Assembly: GCA_019636175.1 (NCBI GenBank) | Contig: JAHBYC010000010.1 | Coordinates: forward strand, 19,737 to 83,736 | Direction of reading: 5' to 3' | Origin: Caulobacter sp. | GTDB taxonomy: Bacteria; Pseudomonadota; Alphaproteobacteria; Caulobacterales; Caulobacteraceae | DNA length: 64,000 nt | Shown here: piece after piece, positions 16,859 through 25,893 of the stretch | How the letters are laid out: every line of letters begins with the position of its first letter | How positions within the stretch are numbered: the first letter of the stretch is position 1 | Notes under the pieces: model-generated | What the model was told of the DNA's origin: nothing | What the model saw: the letters and a program-made list of their open reading frames with translations, nothing else | Databases searched by the model: none | Position numbers and translations under genes: made by a program

Positions 16859-17779
16859 TTGGCGCGCGACCCCTATCTGGAGCTGGGCGTGTCCCGCAGC
16901 GCGGGAGCGGACGATATCCGCAAGGCGTTCCGCAAGCTGGCCAAGCAATTCCACCCCGACGCCAATCCCGGCGACAAGGCGGCCGAGGAGCGCTTCAAGC
17001 GGGTCTCCGGCGCCTTCGACATTCTCGGCGATCCCGACAAGCGCAAGAAGTTCGACCGCGGCGAAATCGATGCTGAGGGCAACGAACAGAATCCCTTCGC
17101 CGGGCGCGGCGGATTCGGTGGCGGAGGAGGCGCCGGCGCCGGCGGCTGGTCGCCGCGTGGCGGGAACTTCGAACAGGGTGTCGATCTCAACGACATTCTG
17201 GGAGACGTCTTTGGCCAGCGGGCCTCGGGCGGGCCGCGCGGCTTTGGCAACTTCTCCAGCAAGGGTCAGGACCTGCGCGCCCGTCTCGACATCGACCTTG
17301 AGGACGCCATTCGCGGCGGCAAGAAGCGAATCGCCTTCAGCGACGGCCGCACCCTCGACGTCTCCATCCCCAAGGGCGCCCAGGACGGTCAGATCCTGCG
17401 GCTGAAGGGTCAGGGCGCGCCTGGTCGCGGCGGGCCGGGCGACGCGATGATCGAGCTCAAGCTGCGGCGGCACCCCATCTATCATCGGGACGGCGACACT
17501 CTGGAGATGGACGTGCCGGTGTCGGTTCCGGATGCGGTTCTGGGCGGCAAGGTCGAGGCTCCGACGCCGGACGGCAATGTGGTCCTGACCGTGCCAAAGG
17601 GCAGCAACAGCGGACAGCAACTGAGGCTCAAGGGGCGCGGCTTCATCGACGCCAAGGGCAAGCGCGGCGATCTGGTCGCCCGGCTCATCGTCACCCTGCC
17701 GGACATCGCCGGACCGGAGCTTGAAACCTTCGCCGAGGAGTGGCGGGCCAAGCGGCCCTACACCCCAAAGCGCAAATAG
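16859..17779 (+). CDS. DnaJ-like co-chaperone (CbpA type, no zinc fingers)
   Basis: A 306-residue protein with a J domain at the N-terminus containing His32-Pro33-Asp34, a Gly-rich linker around 80-105, and C-terminal substrate-binding domains (DLRARLDIDLEDAIRGGKKR, VEAPTPDGNVVLTVPKG). It lacks the CxxCxGxG zinc repeats of DnaJ, so it resembles CbpA and should stimulate DnaK ATPase. The start is TTG 16859, preceded by an AGGA; the ATG at 16848 is in another frame. Confidence 0.88.
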   Translation: MARDPYLELGVSRSAGADDIRKAFRKLAKQFHPDANPGDKAAEERFKRVSGAFDILGDPDKRKKFDRGEIDAEGNEQNPFAGRGGFGGGGGAGAGGWSPRGGNFEQGVDLNDILGDVFGQRASGGPRGFGNFSSKGQDLRARLDIDLEDAIRGGKKRIAFSDGRTLDVSIPKGAQDGQILRLKGQGAPGRGGPGDAMIELKLRRHPIYHRDGDTLEMDVPVSVPDAVLGGKVEAPTPDGNVVLTVPKGSNSGQQLRLKGRGFIDAKGKRGDLVARLIVTLPDIAGPELETFAEEWRAKRPYTPKRK

Positions 17780-17839
17780 CCTTTCGCCCCTCGCGCGCGG
17801 GGCCGTGACAGCGGCGGCGTTAGTCAGCATAACGGCTTT

Positions 17840-17856
17840 ATTCAGCCGCCATTCAG
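17840..17856 (+). promoter_or_regulatory. 11-bp-spaced direct repeat, possible OmpR-family binding site
   Basis: ATTCAG occurs at 17840-17845 and again at 17851-17856, exactly one helical turn apart, 25 bases before the start of the small secreted protein that heads the feuPQ-like operon. OmpR-family regulators usually bind direct repeats with this period, so autoregulation is plausible. This is inference from spacing only. Confidence 0.35.
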
Positions 17857-17880
17857 ACCGCCCGGCCTAAAGGAAGGGCC

Positions 17881-18204
17881 ATGAACAAGTTCGTCGCCCT
17901 CTTTGCCGCCGCTCTGATCAGCGCCGCCCTCCCGGCGGTCGCTGACGCGCAGAGTCGCGGACCCCGGGGCGACCGGTCCGAACAGCAGCAGCGCGGTCGC
18001 GGCGACAACGGCTATGACCGCCCCGCCGAGCGGGAAATCCCCCTGTCGCAGCTGATCCGCATGGTCGAAAGCCGCACCGGCGGTGAATATGTCAACGCCA
18101 ATCCGCGCATGCAGGGCGGGCGCAAATACTACTGGATGCGGCTGCGGTTTCCCGGCGGCCGGTTCCAGGACTACATGGTCGATGCGGCCACCGGTCAGTT
18201 CTAG
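17881..18204 (+). CDS. Small secreted PepSY-like protein (FeuN-like position)
   Basis: A 107-residue protein with a signal peptide (MNKFVALFAAALISAALPAVADA). After a Gln/Arg/Gly-rich stretch, the C-terminal 60 residues (LSQLIRMVESRTGGEYVNA, then YYWMRLRFPGGRFQDYMVD) look like a single PepSY domain. It is 8 bases upstream of a response regulator gene. In Sinorhizobium a small periplasmic inhibitor, FeuN, precedes feuPQ; the same position suggests that this protein monitors or restrains the neighbouring kinase. The PepSY assignment is moderately certain, the inhibitor role inferred. Confidence 0.78.
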   Translation: MNKFVALFAAALISAALPAVADAQSRGPRGDRSEQQQRGRGDNGYDRPAEREIPLSQLIRMVESRTGGEYVNANPRMQGGRKYYWMRLRFPGGRFQDYMVDAATGQF

Positions 18205-18212
18205 GAAACCCC

Positions 18213-18890
18213 ATGCGCATTCTGCTTGTCGAAGATGATCCCGACCTGACGCGTCAGCTGAAGCTGGCCCTGGGCGACGCCGGCTATGCGGTGGACCACG
18301 CCGCCGATGGCGAGGAAGGGCATTATCTCGGCGAGACCGAACCCTATGACGCGGTGATCCTCGATCTGGGCCTGCCCAAGATCGACGGTGTTTCGGTGCT
18401 CGAGAAATGGCGCCGCGAGAATGTCGCCACCCCGGTTCTGATCCTGACGGCGCGTGACAACTGGAGCCAGAAGGTCGCCGGTTTCGACGCCGGCGCCGAC
18501 GACTATCTGACCAAGCCCTTCCATACCGAAGAGCTGCTCGCGAGGCTGCGGGCCCTGGTCCGGCGCTCTGCGGGCCACGCCTCGCCCAGCCTGGCCTGCG
18601 GCGGCCTGCGACTGGATCCCCGCGCGGCCCGGGCCACCGTCAATGGCGAGCCGCTGCGGCTGACTTCGCTGGAATACCGGCTGCTCCACTACATGATGCT
18701 GCATCAGGGCCGGGTCATCAGCCGCACCGAACTGGTCGAGCATCTCTATGACCAGGACTTCGACCGCGACTCCAACACCATCGAGGTGTTCATCGGCCGC
18801 GTTCGCAAGAAGATCGGACCCGACCGCATCGAGACGGTCCGGGGCCTGGGCTATCGCATCATGGCCCTGGAAGGTGAGAGCGACGCGTGA
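18213..18890 (+). CDS. feuP: OmpR-family response regulator (FeuP/PhoP-like)
   Basis: A 225-residue regulator. The receiver domain has acidic residues EDD at 7-9, phosphoacceptor Asp51 (ILDLGLPK) and Lys in LTKPFH. The C-terminal winged-helix domain ends IETVRGLGYRIM as in PhoB/OmpR proteins. The gene overlaps the kinase gene by GTGA and follows the small secreted protein by 8 bases. Position upstream of ccmIEFH matches feuP of rhizobia, hence the symbol; a role in iron or osmotic/envelope control is inferred from that synteny. Confidence 0.85.
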   Translation: MRILLVEDDPDLTRQLKLALGDAGYAVDHAADGEEGHYLGETEPYDAVILDLGLPKIDGVSVLEKWRRENVATPVLILTARDNWSQKVAGFDAGADDYLTKPFHTEELLARLRALVRRSAGHASPSLACGGLRLDPRAARATVNGEPLRLTSLEYRLLHYMMLHQGRVISRTELVEHLYDQDFDRDSNTIEVFIGRVRKKIGPDRIETVRGLGYRIMALEGESDA

Positions 18891-20290
18891 CGCCACGGGC
18901 CCGCAAGCCCTGGTTTGGCCTGGGGCGCTCGTCCCTTGTCCTGAGACTGGTGCTGCTGGCCGGGGTCTGGAGCGTGGCCATGCTTGTGCTGGCCGGTTTC
19001 GGCCTCAATCAGCTGTTCACCCGCGCCGCCGTTGAGCGGTTCGAGGCTGGCCTCGGCGAATCGATCCTGGGTCTGCAGGCCGAAACCACCGTCGAGGACG
19101 GTCAGGTCTACGCCCCGCCGATGACCGACGTGCGGGCTTATCGCCCCTTCAGCGGCTTCTATTGGCAGATCGCCGCCCTCGACAAAGACAACGTCTCAAC
19201 GCCGCTGGTCCGCTCACGCTCGCTGTGGGACAGCCGCCTGACCCCGCCGCCCAAGGTCGCCGCCAGGGCGAGGGCCCACCCGGGGGTCTCGGTCTACTTC
19301 GACACCACCGACCCTCTCAACAAGCCGCTGCACGCCGCCGCCCAACTGGGGGTCATTCCCGGCCGGGCCGAGCCCGTGCTGTTCATGGCCGCCGAGAACC
19401 GGGAGTCCATCGACGCGGCGACCCGTCGTTTCACCTTTATCATCGCCGGCGCCCTGCTGGTTCTGGGGGCCGGGCTGATCCTGGCCGTCTGGCTGCAGGT
19501 GCGGATCGGTCTGCAACCGCTGTTCCGGCTTCGCCGCGAGGTGGCCCGGGTGCGCAAGGGCAAGGCCGAGCGCCTGGTCGGCGACTATCCCGCCGAACTC
19601 TCGCCGCTGGCCGGCGAGCTGAACGCCCTGGTCGCCTACAACCAGGATGTGGTCGAGCGGCAACGAACCCATGTCGGCAATCTGGCCCACGCCCTGAAGA
19701 CGCCGATCTCGGTCATGCTGACCGAGGCGCGGCAACAGCCGGGGGATCTGGCCGACATCGTCATACGCCAGTCCGAGGCCATGCGCGGTCATGTCGAACA
19801 TCACCTGCGACGCGCCCGCGCCGCCGCCCGCGCCCAGACCATTGGCGAGCGCACCGATGTGTCCGAGGTGGTCGATGAACTGGCGGTGACGATGGAACGC
19901 ATCTTCCAGGACAAGGGCGTGACCATCGACTGGCGGGCCCCCGACGATCTCTGTTTCCGGGGCGAGCGCCAGGATCTGCAGGAGCTGCTGGGCAATGTGC
20001 TTGAGAACGCCGGCATCTGGTGCAGGCGCAACGTGCGGGTCACGGCGGCGCCGGACGATGACGACTGGCTGACCCTCGTGGTTGAGGACGACGGCCCGGG
20101 CCTGCCGGCGGAGCGTCGGAGCGAAGTGCTGCAGCGGGGGGCCAGACTGGACGAGAGCGCGCCCGGGTCTGGTCTTGGTCTGGCCATCGTTGACGAGCTG
20201 GCGCGGGCCTACGGCGGCGACCTGGTTCTCGATGATTCGGCCATGGGCGGGCTGAAGGTGACGGTCAGATTGCCGCGCGCGGAAACCTGA
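18887..20290 (+). CDS. feuQ: Sensor histidine kinase (FeuQ/PhoQ-like)
   Basis: A 467-residue membrane kinase starting at GTG 18887. Two membrane segments (about 14-40 and 180-205) flank a periplasmic domain of about 140 residues, followed by HAMP, dimerisation helix with His268 in HALKTP, and an HATPase domain with VEDDGPGL and a GSGLGLAIVDELA G-box. The N-box reads LLGNVLENAG. It is translationally coupled to its response regulator. The periplasmic domain probably senses the envelope and may contact the small secreted protein encoded first in the operon. Confidence 0.87.
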   Translation: MTPRARKPWFGLGRSSLVLRLVLLAGVWSVAMLVLAGFGLNQLFTRAAVERFEAGLGESILGLQAETTVEDGQVYAPPMTDVRAYRPFSGFYWQIAALDKDNVSTPLVRSRSLWDSRLTPPPKVAARARAHPGVSVYFDTTDPLNKPLHAAAQLGVIPGRAEPVLFMAAENRESIDAATRRFTFIIAGALLVLGAGLILAVWLQVRIGLQPLFRLRREVARVRKGKAERLVGDYPAELSPLAGELNALVAYNQDVVERQRTHVGNLAHALKTPISVMLTEARQQPGDLADIVIRQSEAMRGHVEHHLRRARAAARAQTIGERTDVSEVVDELAVTMERIFQDKGVTIDWRAPDDLCFRGERQDLQELLGNVLENAGIWCRRNVRVTAAPDDDDWLTLVVEDDGPGLPAERRSEVLQRGARLDESAPGSGLGLAIVDELARAYGGDLVLDDSAMGGLKVTVRLPRAET

Positions 20291-20369
20291 AACGGGTATT
20301 TCGCCCTTCCTTAACCAGTGGGTTCCCACAATGGGACATCGCCCTGCTGGCGGTTCTCAGGCGGAGCCC

Positions 20370-21683
20370 ATGACCGAGCTACCACCGGCGAAGGCCGGAC
20401 TGCTCAAGATGCTGATCGACGGCGCCCCCGACCGGGTGCTCCAGAAGCTGGAGCTGGCGTTGGGCGACCTGAGCATGCGCGACAGTGCGTTGGGCGCCGT
20501 CTGGGGCATGGTTGACCGTGAAATCGGCGACCGGATCGTGCGCAACCTGGCCCTGGCCCCGGTGCTGGGCCTGTTCCAGGGGCCGACGGCCAGCCTGCCC
20601 GTCGCCCTCCTGGCCCGGCTGTGGGCGCATATCAAGGTCGCCCATCCGTTCGAGGCCGGACAGGCTGTAACCCTGGCCGGCGCCTTCAATGCCGAGGATC
20701 AGGATCAGAGCGTGCTGGATGAGCTCTGCGCGCTGACTCTCGCCGACATGCGCGCCGATCCCCGCGCCGAGACCCTCAACGCCTTTTCGGACGAGCAGGC
20801 GAACAGGGTCGCCGAAGCGCTCGCCCTGTCGCCGATCATCCGCCGCTGCCTGCCGCAACTGGGCGACTGGCTAATTCGAATGGACCAGGAGCGTCGCGCG
20901 GCGGCGCGGGTAGCCTATCGGGACAGCGTCGCCGTCGCCCCGGACGCCGGGCCCTTGTTCTTCCGGCTGCTGGGCGCGCGGATGGCCGAGCCGGGCCAGA
21001 TTCTGCGGATCATTTCCGCTGTCATGGACCGGCCCAGCGAGCGCTACCTGTCATCGTCGGAGCTGGCCCCGTTCGGTCTGGCGGTGATGGATGAGGTCGA
21101 TCGTCAGCTGGAAATCGTCCGCCTGTTCGATGTCGATGGCGGACAGGCCGCGGGGCAACAGGCCGGGCAGGCGGTCCATCGCGCCACGACCGCCATCGCC
21201 GATCTTGAGGAACTGGTTGACCTGTCCCGCGAAGGCCAATGGGGCCGGCGTCTGGCGCAGCAAAAGCGTCTTCTGGCCCAGACTGTCGAGGGCCGGCTGA
21301 AGGAAATTGAGGATGTCGTAGGGCACGCCCTGCCGGTGCGGTCCATCCGTTACAGCCCCCGCCTGATCAAGTCGGCCCCGAAACTGGTCGCCGACCCGGA
21401 CCCTGTGGCGGTGTGTCGCGCAATCGCCCTTCTGACCTTCGCCGAGGAGGCGCGCTCCAGCGCCGACAGCGGCGGGTTCGGCGCCACCCGGGCAAAGATT
21501 CTCGACAACCTCGAAAAACACCTCGATCCCTATGTCGAGGACGTCCTTGAGTATCTGCGATCGGCCGACGCGGATAATCCGTCCCGCGCCCGGGCCTACC
21601 TTGAGGTCGCCGCCGACATCCTCACCCTGGCCAAGGACGAGAAGGCCGGGCAGATCGTCCGCCGTCGCCTGGCCGCGGCCTGA
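20370..21683 (+). CDS. Conserved hypothetical helical protein
   Basis: A 437-residue soluble protein from ATG 20370 (MTELPPAKAGLLKML), with GCGGAG just upstream; an earlier in-frame ATG at 20331 lacks a ribosome binding site. It is almost entirely helical and Ala/Leu/Arg-rich, with no signal peptide, membrane segment or catalytic motif that I recognise. It lies between feuQ and ccmI on the same strand, with 79- and 47-base gaps, so it may be cotranscribed with either. I make no functional call. Confidence 0.68.
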   Translation: MTELPPAKAGLLKMLIDGAPDRVLQKLELALGDLSMRDSALGAVWGMVDREIGDRIVRNLALAPVLGLFQGPTASLPVALLARLWAHIKVAHPFEAGQAVTLAGAFNAEDQDQSVLDELCALTLADMRADPRAETLNAFSDEQANRVAEALALSPIIRRCLPQLGDWLIRMDQERRAAARVAYRDSVAVAPDAGPLFFRLLGARMAEPGQILRIISAVMDRPSERYLSSSELAPFGLAVMDEVDRQLEIVRLFDVDGGQAAGQQAGQAVHRATTAIADLEELVDLSREGQWGRRLAQQKRLLAQTVEGRLKEIEDVVGHALPVRSIRYSPRLIKSAPKLVADPDPVAVCRAIALLTFAEEARSSADSGGFGATRAKILDNLEKHLDPYVEDVLEYLRSADADNPSRARAYLEVAADILTLAKDEKAGQIVRRRLAAA

Positions 21684-21730
21684 CTTTTTGTCGCCTCGCA
21701 TCCTCTGAAGATATCCGCTAACAGCGCGCC

Positions 21731-22819
21731 ATGATCCTGTTCTGGATGGTCGCCGCCGCCCTTTCGGCCGCCGCCGCGGGCCTTGTGCTGGCCGCGGCGC
21801 GGCGCGCTGAACGTCGCGCCGTAGTCGCCGAAGACCCCGCCCTGGCCGTTCATCGCCGCCAGCTTGAGGAAATCGAGGACCTCGTCGCCCGCGATCTGCT
21901 GGACGAGCGGGAGTACGCCGATACCCGCGCCGAGGCCGGCCGGCGTCTGCTGGCGGCCGCCGATCAGGTCCAGGCCGAGCCTTTGCCTGGCGGGCGCTGG
22001 CTGGTTCCGGCGGCGGCCGGACTGGTTCCGATCTGTGCGCTGGCGATCTATTTCCTGGTGGGATCCCCTGGCGTCGCCGACCAGCCCATGTCGGCGCGGA
22101 TCGCGCAGTGGTCCAGGATCAACCCCGAGCAGTTGACCACCGGCCAGGCCGCTCTGATGCTGGAGCAGCAGCGCAAGAAGCATCCCAATGATCCGCAACT
22201 CCTCAGGGCTCTCGCCTACGCCCGCATGCAGTCGGGAGACGCCTACGGCGCGGCCAAGGCGTTGCGTGAGGCGGTCGTGCTGTCGCCCAACGACGCCGAA
22301 CTGTGGGAATGGCTCGGCGTGGCCTTCATGGCCACCAACAACGGCGAGGTCGGCGCCGACGCCCGTCGGGCGCTCGACCAGGCCCTGAAAATCGATCCCA
22401 AGGCGGCCAGTCCCCGCTACCTCCTCGCCCGGGCGGATATCGCCGAAGGCCGCACCGCCGAGGGCCTGGCCGGCTGGAGGGCTCTTCTGCAGGACCTGCC
22501 CCCCGGCGATGAGCATCGTCCGGGCCTGGCGGCGGAAATCGCCCAGGTCGAACGGACCGGCAGGCTCCCTGGCGCCCAACCCGTTCCCCAGGCGGGCGCG
22601 GCAGGCGGCCCCAATATCCAGGCGATGGTCGACGGCCTGGCCGCCCGGCTTGAGGCCAATCCGGACGACCCCGATGGCTGGGCGCGTCTGATCCGCGCCT
22701 ATGCCGTGCTGGGCGACGCCGAAAAACAGGCGGCGGCCCTGGAAAAGGCCCGCCAGCAGTTCAAGTCCCGTCCCGACATTCTGCGCCGGCTGGAGTCGGC
22801 ATCGGAGGCCCCGCAGTGA
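21731..22819 (+). CDS. ccmI: Cytochrome c maturation protein CcmI (CycH)
   Basis: A 362-residue inner-membrane protein with membrane helices at about 2-22 and 95-115 separated by a cytoplasmic charged loop, then periplasmic TPR repeats (NDPQLLRALAYARMQSGDAYGA and following). This is the CycH/CcmI plan; the protein hands apocytochrome c to the haem lyase. Its stop overlaps the ccmE GTG start by four bases. Order ccmI-ccmE-ccmF-ccmH equals cycHJKL of rhizobia. Confidence 0.92.
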   Translation: MILFWMVAAALSAAAAGLVLAAARRAERRAVVAEDPALAVHRRQLEEIEDLVARDLLDEREYADTRAEAGRRLLAAADQVQAEPLPGGRWLVPAAAGLVPICALAIYFLVGSPGVADQPMSARIAQWSRINPEQLTTGQAALMLEQQRKKHPNDPQLLRALAYARMQSGDAYGAAKALREAVVLSPNDAELWEWLGVAFMATNNGEVGADARRALDQALKIDPKAASPRYLLARADIAEGRTAEGLAGWRALLQDLPPGDEHRPGLAAEIAQVERTGRLPGAQPVPQAGAAGGPNIQAMVDGLAARLEANPDDPDGWARLIRAYAVLGDAEKQAAALEKARQQFKSRPDILRRLESASEAPQ

Positions 22820-23343
22820 GTTTCTGGCCCAAGTCGCACAAGGCCCGTCGGCGCCTGACCATCATTCTTGCCGCCGCCCCGGTTCTGGCCCTGGCGGTCG
22901 GCCTGACCCTGTATGGTCTTCGGGAAAACATCTCCTTCTTCTACACCCCGGCCCAGGCGCAGTCGGCGCAGGTTCAGCCGGGACGGGCCTTTCAGCTGGG
23001 CGGGCTGGTCGAGGCGGGCAGTCTGGTCAAACAGCCCGACGGGGCGATGAAGTTCCGCGTCGTCGACAACAAGGCCGGCATGACCGTCCTCTATGACGGC
23101 GAGGTCACCAGCCTGTTCCGCGAAGGACAGGGCGTCGTCGCCGAAGGCGCGCTTCGCTCCGACGGCGTCTTCGTCGCCAAGCGGGTTCTGGCCAAGCACG
23201 ACGAGAAATACATGCCGCGAGAAGTGGCCAAGGCGCTGAAGGAGCAGGGTGAGTGGCGCGGCGACGGCCAGCGGCCGTCCTACGACGCGCCTGCCGACAG
23301 CGCGCCCGGCGCCAAGGCGTCGTCAGGGGCCAAGGGCGCATGA
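22816..23343 (+). CDS. ccmE: Cytochrome c maturation haem chaperone CcmE (CycJ)
   Basis: A 175-residue protein with one N-terminal membrane anchor (RRLTIILAAAPVLALAVGL) and a periplasmic OB-fold. It binds haem covalently through His128 in the HDEKYMP motif and passes it to the CcmF/H lyase. The start is GTG 22816, overlapping ccmI; its stop overlaps ccmF. The C-terminal tail beyond residue 145 is variable, as in the family. Confidence 0.95.
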   Translation: MSFWPKSHKARRRLTIILAAAPVLALAVGLTLYGLRENISFFYTPAQAQSAQVQPGRAFQLGGLVEAGSLVKQPDGAMKFRVVDNKAGMTVLYDGEVTSLFREGQGVVAEGALRSDGVFVAKRVLAKHDEKYMPREVAKALKEQGEWRGDGQRPSYDAPADSAPGAKASSGAKGA

Positions 23344-25310
23344 TCGTCGAACTGGGCGCATACTGTCTGGTTCTGGCGCTTGCGCTGTCGATCGCCCAGG
23401 TCGGGTTGTCGGCGGCGGGCGTGCGACGTCCGGTGCTGGCCGGCGCCGGCGAGGGAGCCGCCACCGGCGCCTTCATCGCCCTGGCCCTGACCTTCGCGGC
23501 GCTGATCTTCGCCTTCGTCGGCAGCGACTTCTCGGTCGCCAATGTCGCGGCCAATTCCCATACCGAAAAGCCTCTGCTCTATCGGGTGGCCGGCGCCTGG
23601 GGGAGCCACGAGGGATCGATGGTGCTGTGGTGCCTGGCCCTTACCGGCTTCGGGGCCGCGGTGGCCTGGTTCGGCAAGGGGCTGCCGCGTGACCTCAAGG
23701 CCCGCACCCTGGCAGTTCAAGGCGCGCTGGGTGTCGCCTTCCTGGCCTACACGGTCTTCGCCTCCAATCCGATGGCCCGCCTCTCGGACGTCCCGCTTGA
23801 AGGACGGTCGCTCAATCCCCTGCTGCAGGACCCCGCCCTGGCCGTCCATCCGCCGATGCTCTACCTCGGCTATGTCGGCTTTTCGGTGGTGTTCAGCCTG
23901 GCCGTCGCGGCCCTGATCGGCGGCCGGATCGACGCGGCCTGGGCGCGATGGGTCCGGCCCTGGACCCTGGCGGCCTGGAGCCTGCTGACCATCGGCATCA
24001 CCCTCGGCTCCTTCTGGGCCTACTATGAGTTGGGCTGGGGCGGCTGGTGGTTCTGGGACCCCGTGGAGAACGCCAGCTTCATGCCCTGGCTGATGGGCGC
24101 GGCCCTGCTGCATTCGGCGGTGGTCACCGAAAAACGCGGCGCCTTGCCGGGCTGGACCCTGTTCCTCGCGCTGGCCACCTTCACCTTCTCGATGCTGGGC
24201 GCCTTCCTTGTCCGCTCAGGCGTCCTGACCAGCGTCCACGCCTTCGCCGTCGATCCGACCCGCGGTCTGTTGCTGCTGGGCATTCTGGGCGTCGCGGCCG
24301 GGGCGGCCTTCGCACTGTTCGCCTGGCGGGCTCCGGCCCTCAGCCCCGGCGGTCTGTTCGCGCCCGTCAGCCGGGAAAGCGCCATGGTGGTCAACAACAT
24401 CGTGCTCACGGTCGCCGCGGGCACAGTCTTGATCGGCACCCTGTTTCCGCTGATCCGCGAGGCGATGGGCGGCGACACGGTGTCGGCCGGCCCGCCCTTC
24501 TTCAACCTGACCTTCGTGCCGGTGATGGTGGTCGGTCTGCTGATCCTGCCCTTCGGCCCGATGCTGGCCTGGAAACGGGGCGACGCCCTGGGCGCGGCCC
24601 AGCGGCTGTGGGTCGCGGCGGTTGCGGCGGCGGGCGCCGGCCTGCTGGCCCTGTTCCTTGTCAGTCCCACCAAGGCTCTGGCCAGCGCCGGTCTGGCGCT
24701 CGGTTTCTGGTTGCTGTTCGGCGCCGTCGTCGAGATCGGCCAGCGGGTCCGCCTGTTCCGCGCGCCTTGGCCCGAGGTCTTCCGCCGGATGGGCGGCCTG
24801 CCGCGCGGGGCCTGGGGTTCGAGCCTGGCGCACGCCGGGCTGGCGCTGTTCGTGCTGGGGGCCTGCTTCGAAACCGCCTGGAAGCTGGAGCTGGCCGAGG
24901 TGATGGCCCCTGGCCGGTCAGTGACTCTGGGGGCCTATGAACTGACCTTCGACAAGGTCGGCGTGGTGGACGGGCCGAACTATCTGGCCGAGCGGGCGGT
25001 GCTGACAGTGCGCCGAGGGGGCAGGGCGGTCTGCACCGCGACGCCGGAGCGCCGCTTCTATCCCGCCGGCGGCCAGACCACCCAGGAAGTAGCCATCTGC
25101 GCCAGGGGGCTGGATCAGGTCTACATCACCCTGGGCGAGCGTCGCGGCACGGTCGATGGGGCCCCTGGCTGGCTGGTGCGGGGATACTTCAATCCTTGGG
25201 TGCAGCTGATTTTCCTGGGGCCGCTGTTGATGGCGGTGGGCGGGGCCGTTTCTCTCTCCGACCGCAGGCTTCGCCTCGCCGCCGGGCGCAGGACCGGGGC
25301 GGCGTCATGA
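23340..25310 (+). CDS. ccmF: Haem lyase subunit CcmF (CycK)
   Basis: A 656-residue polytopic membrane protein starting at ATG 23340, inside an ATGA overlap with ccmE. It has the tryptophan-rich haem-handling segment (GWGGWWFWDPVENASFMPW) and numerous transmembrane helices, plus conserved HSAVVTEKRG. CcmF with CcmH and CcmI attaches haem to the CxxCH motif of cytochromes c in the periplasm. Length is typical. Confidence 0.96.
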   Translation: MIVELGAYCLVLALALSIAQVGLSAAGVRRPVLAGAGEGAATGAFIALALTFAALIFAFVGSDFSVANVAANSHTEKPLLYRVAGAWGSHEGSMVLWCLALTGFGAAVAWFGKGLPRDLKARTLAVQGALGVAFLAYTVFASNPMARLSDVPLEGRSLNPLLQDPALAVHPPMLYLGYVGFSVVFSLAVAALIGGRIDAAWARWVRPWTLAAWSLLTIGITLGSFWAYYELGWGGWWFWDPVENASFMPWLMGAALLHSAVVTEKRGALPGWTLFLALATFTFSMLGAFLVRSGVLTSVHAFAVDPTRGLLLLGILGVAAGAAFALFAWRAPALSPGGLFAPVSRESAMVVNNIVLTVAAGTVLIGTLFPLIREAMGGDTVSAGPPFFNLTFVPVMVVGLLILPFGPMLAWKRGDALGAAQRLWVAAVAAAGAGLLALFLVSPTKALASAGLALGFWLLFGAVVEIGQRVRLFRAPWPEVFRRMGGLPRGAWGSSLAHAGLALFVLGACFETAWKLELAEVMAPGRSVTLGAYELTFDKVGVVDGPNYLAERAVLTVRRGGRAVCTATPERRFYPAGGQTTQEVAICARGLDQVYITLGERRGTVDGAPGWLVRGYFNPWVQLIFLGPLLMAVGGAVSLSDRRLRLAAGRRTGAAS

Positions 25311-25753
25311 AGCGGCTGCTGCTGGCCATGATGGCGATGTTCTGCATCGCCGCCGCGTCCGACCCGGCCGAGAGGTTGCCCGATCCGGCCCAGGAAGCCC
25401 GCGCCCGCCACCTGTTCCAGGAGGTGCGGTGTCTCGTCTGCCAGAATGAATCGATCGACGATTCCACCGCTGAACTGGCCCATGACCTGCGTCAGGTCGT
25501 CCGCGAGCAGGTATCGGCCGGGCGCAGCGACCAGCAGATTCGCGATTTTCTCGTCGCCCGCTATGGCGAGTTCGTCCTGCTCAAGCCGCCGATGACCGCG
25601 GCCAACCTTCCCTTGTGGGCCTTGCCCTTCGTGCTGCTGCTGATCGGCGGCCTTCTTCTGGCGCTCAGACTGCGCCAGCGGCCGGTGGCGGCGCCGCTTT
25701 CGGAGGAAGAAGAGGCAAGACTTGCGCAATTGACCCGCGACGAGCGAGATTGA
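25307..25753 (+). CDS. ccmH: Cytochrome c maturation thiol oxidoreductase CcmH (CycL)
   Basis: A 148-residue protein with a signal peptide, the CcmH motif VRCLVCQN with Cys42 and Cys45, a short helical domain and one C-terminal membrane anchor (LWALPFVLLLIGGLLLAL). It reduces the apocytochrome haem-binding cysteines. ATG 25307 overlaps the ccmF stop (ATGA). ccmG is not in this cluster, which is normal for cycHJKL operons in alphaproteobacteria. Confidence 0.94.
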   Translation: MKRLLLAMMAMFCIAAASDPAERLPDPAQEARARHLFQEVRCLVCQNESIDDSTAELAHDLRQVVREQVSAGRSDQQIRDFLVARYGEFVLLKPPMTAANLPLWALPFVLLLIGGLLLALRLRQRPVAAPLSEEEEARLAQLTRDERD

Positions 25754-25893
25754 CACCAAGCTGCCGCGATCTCGCCGCAACAAACGCACCGCTCATGACG
25801 CAAAGATAACTTGAGCGGCATTGCGCTAAGCGGCATCGCTTCTAACTTGAGTGGGAAACTCCGGCGACGGCCGGACACAGGAACCGATCAAAG

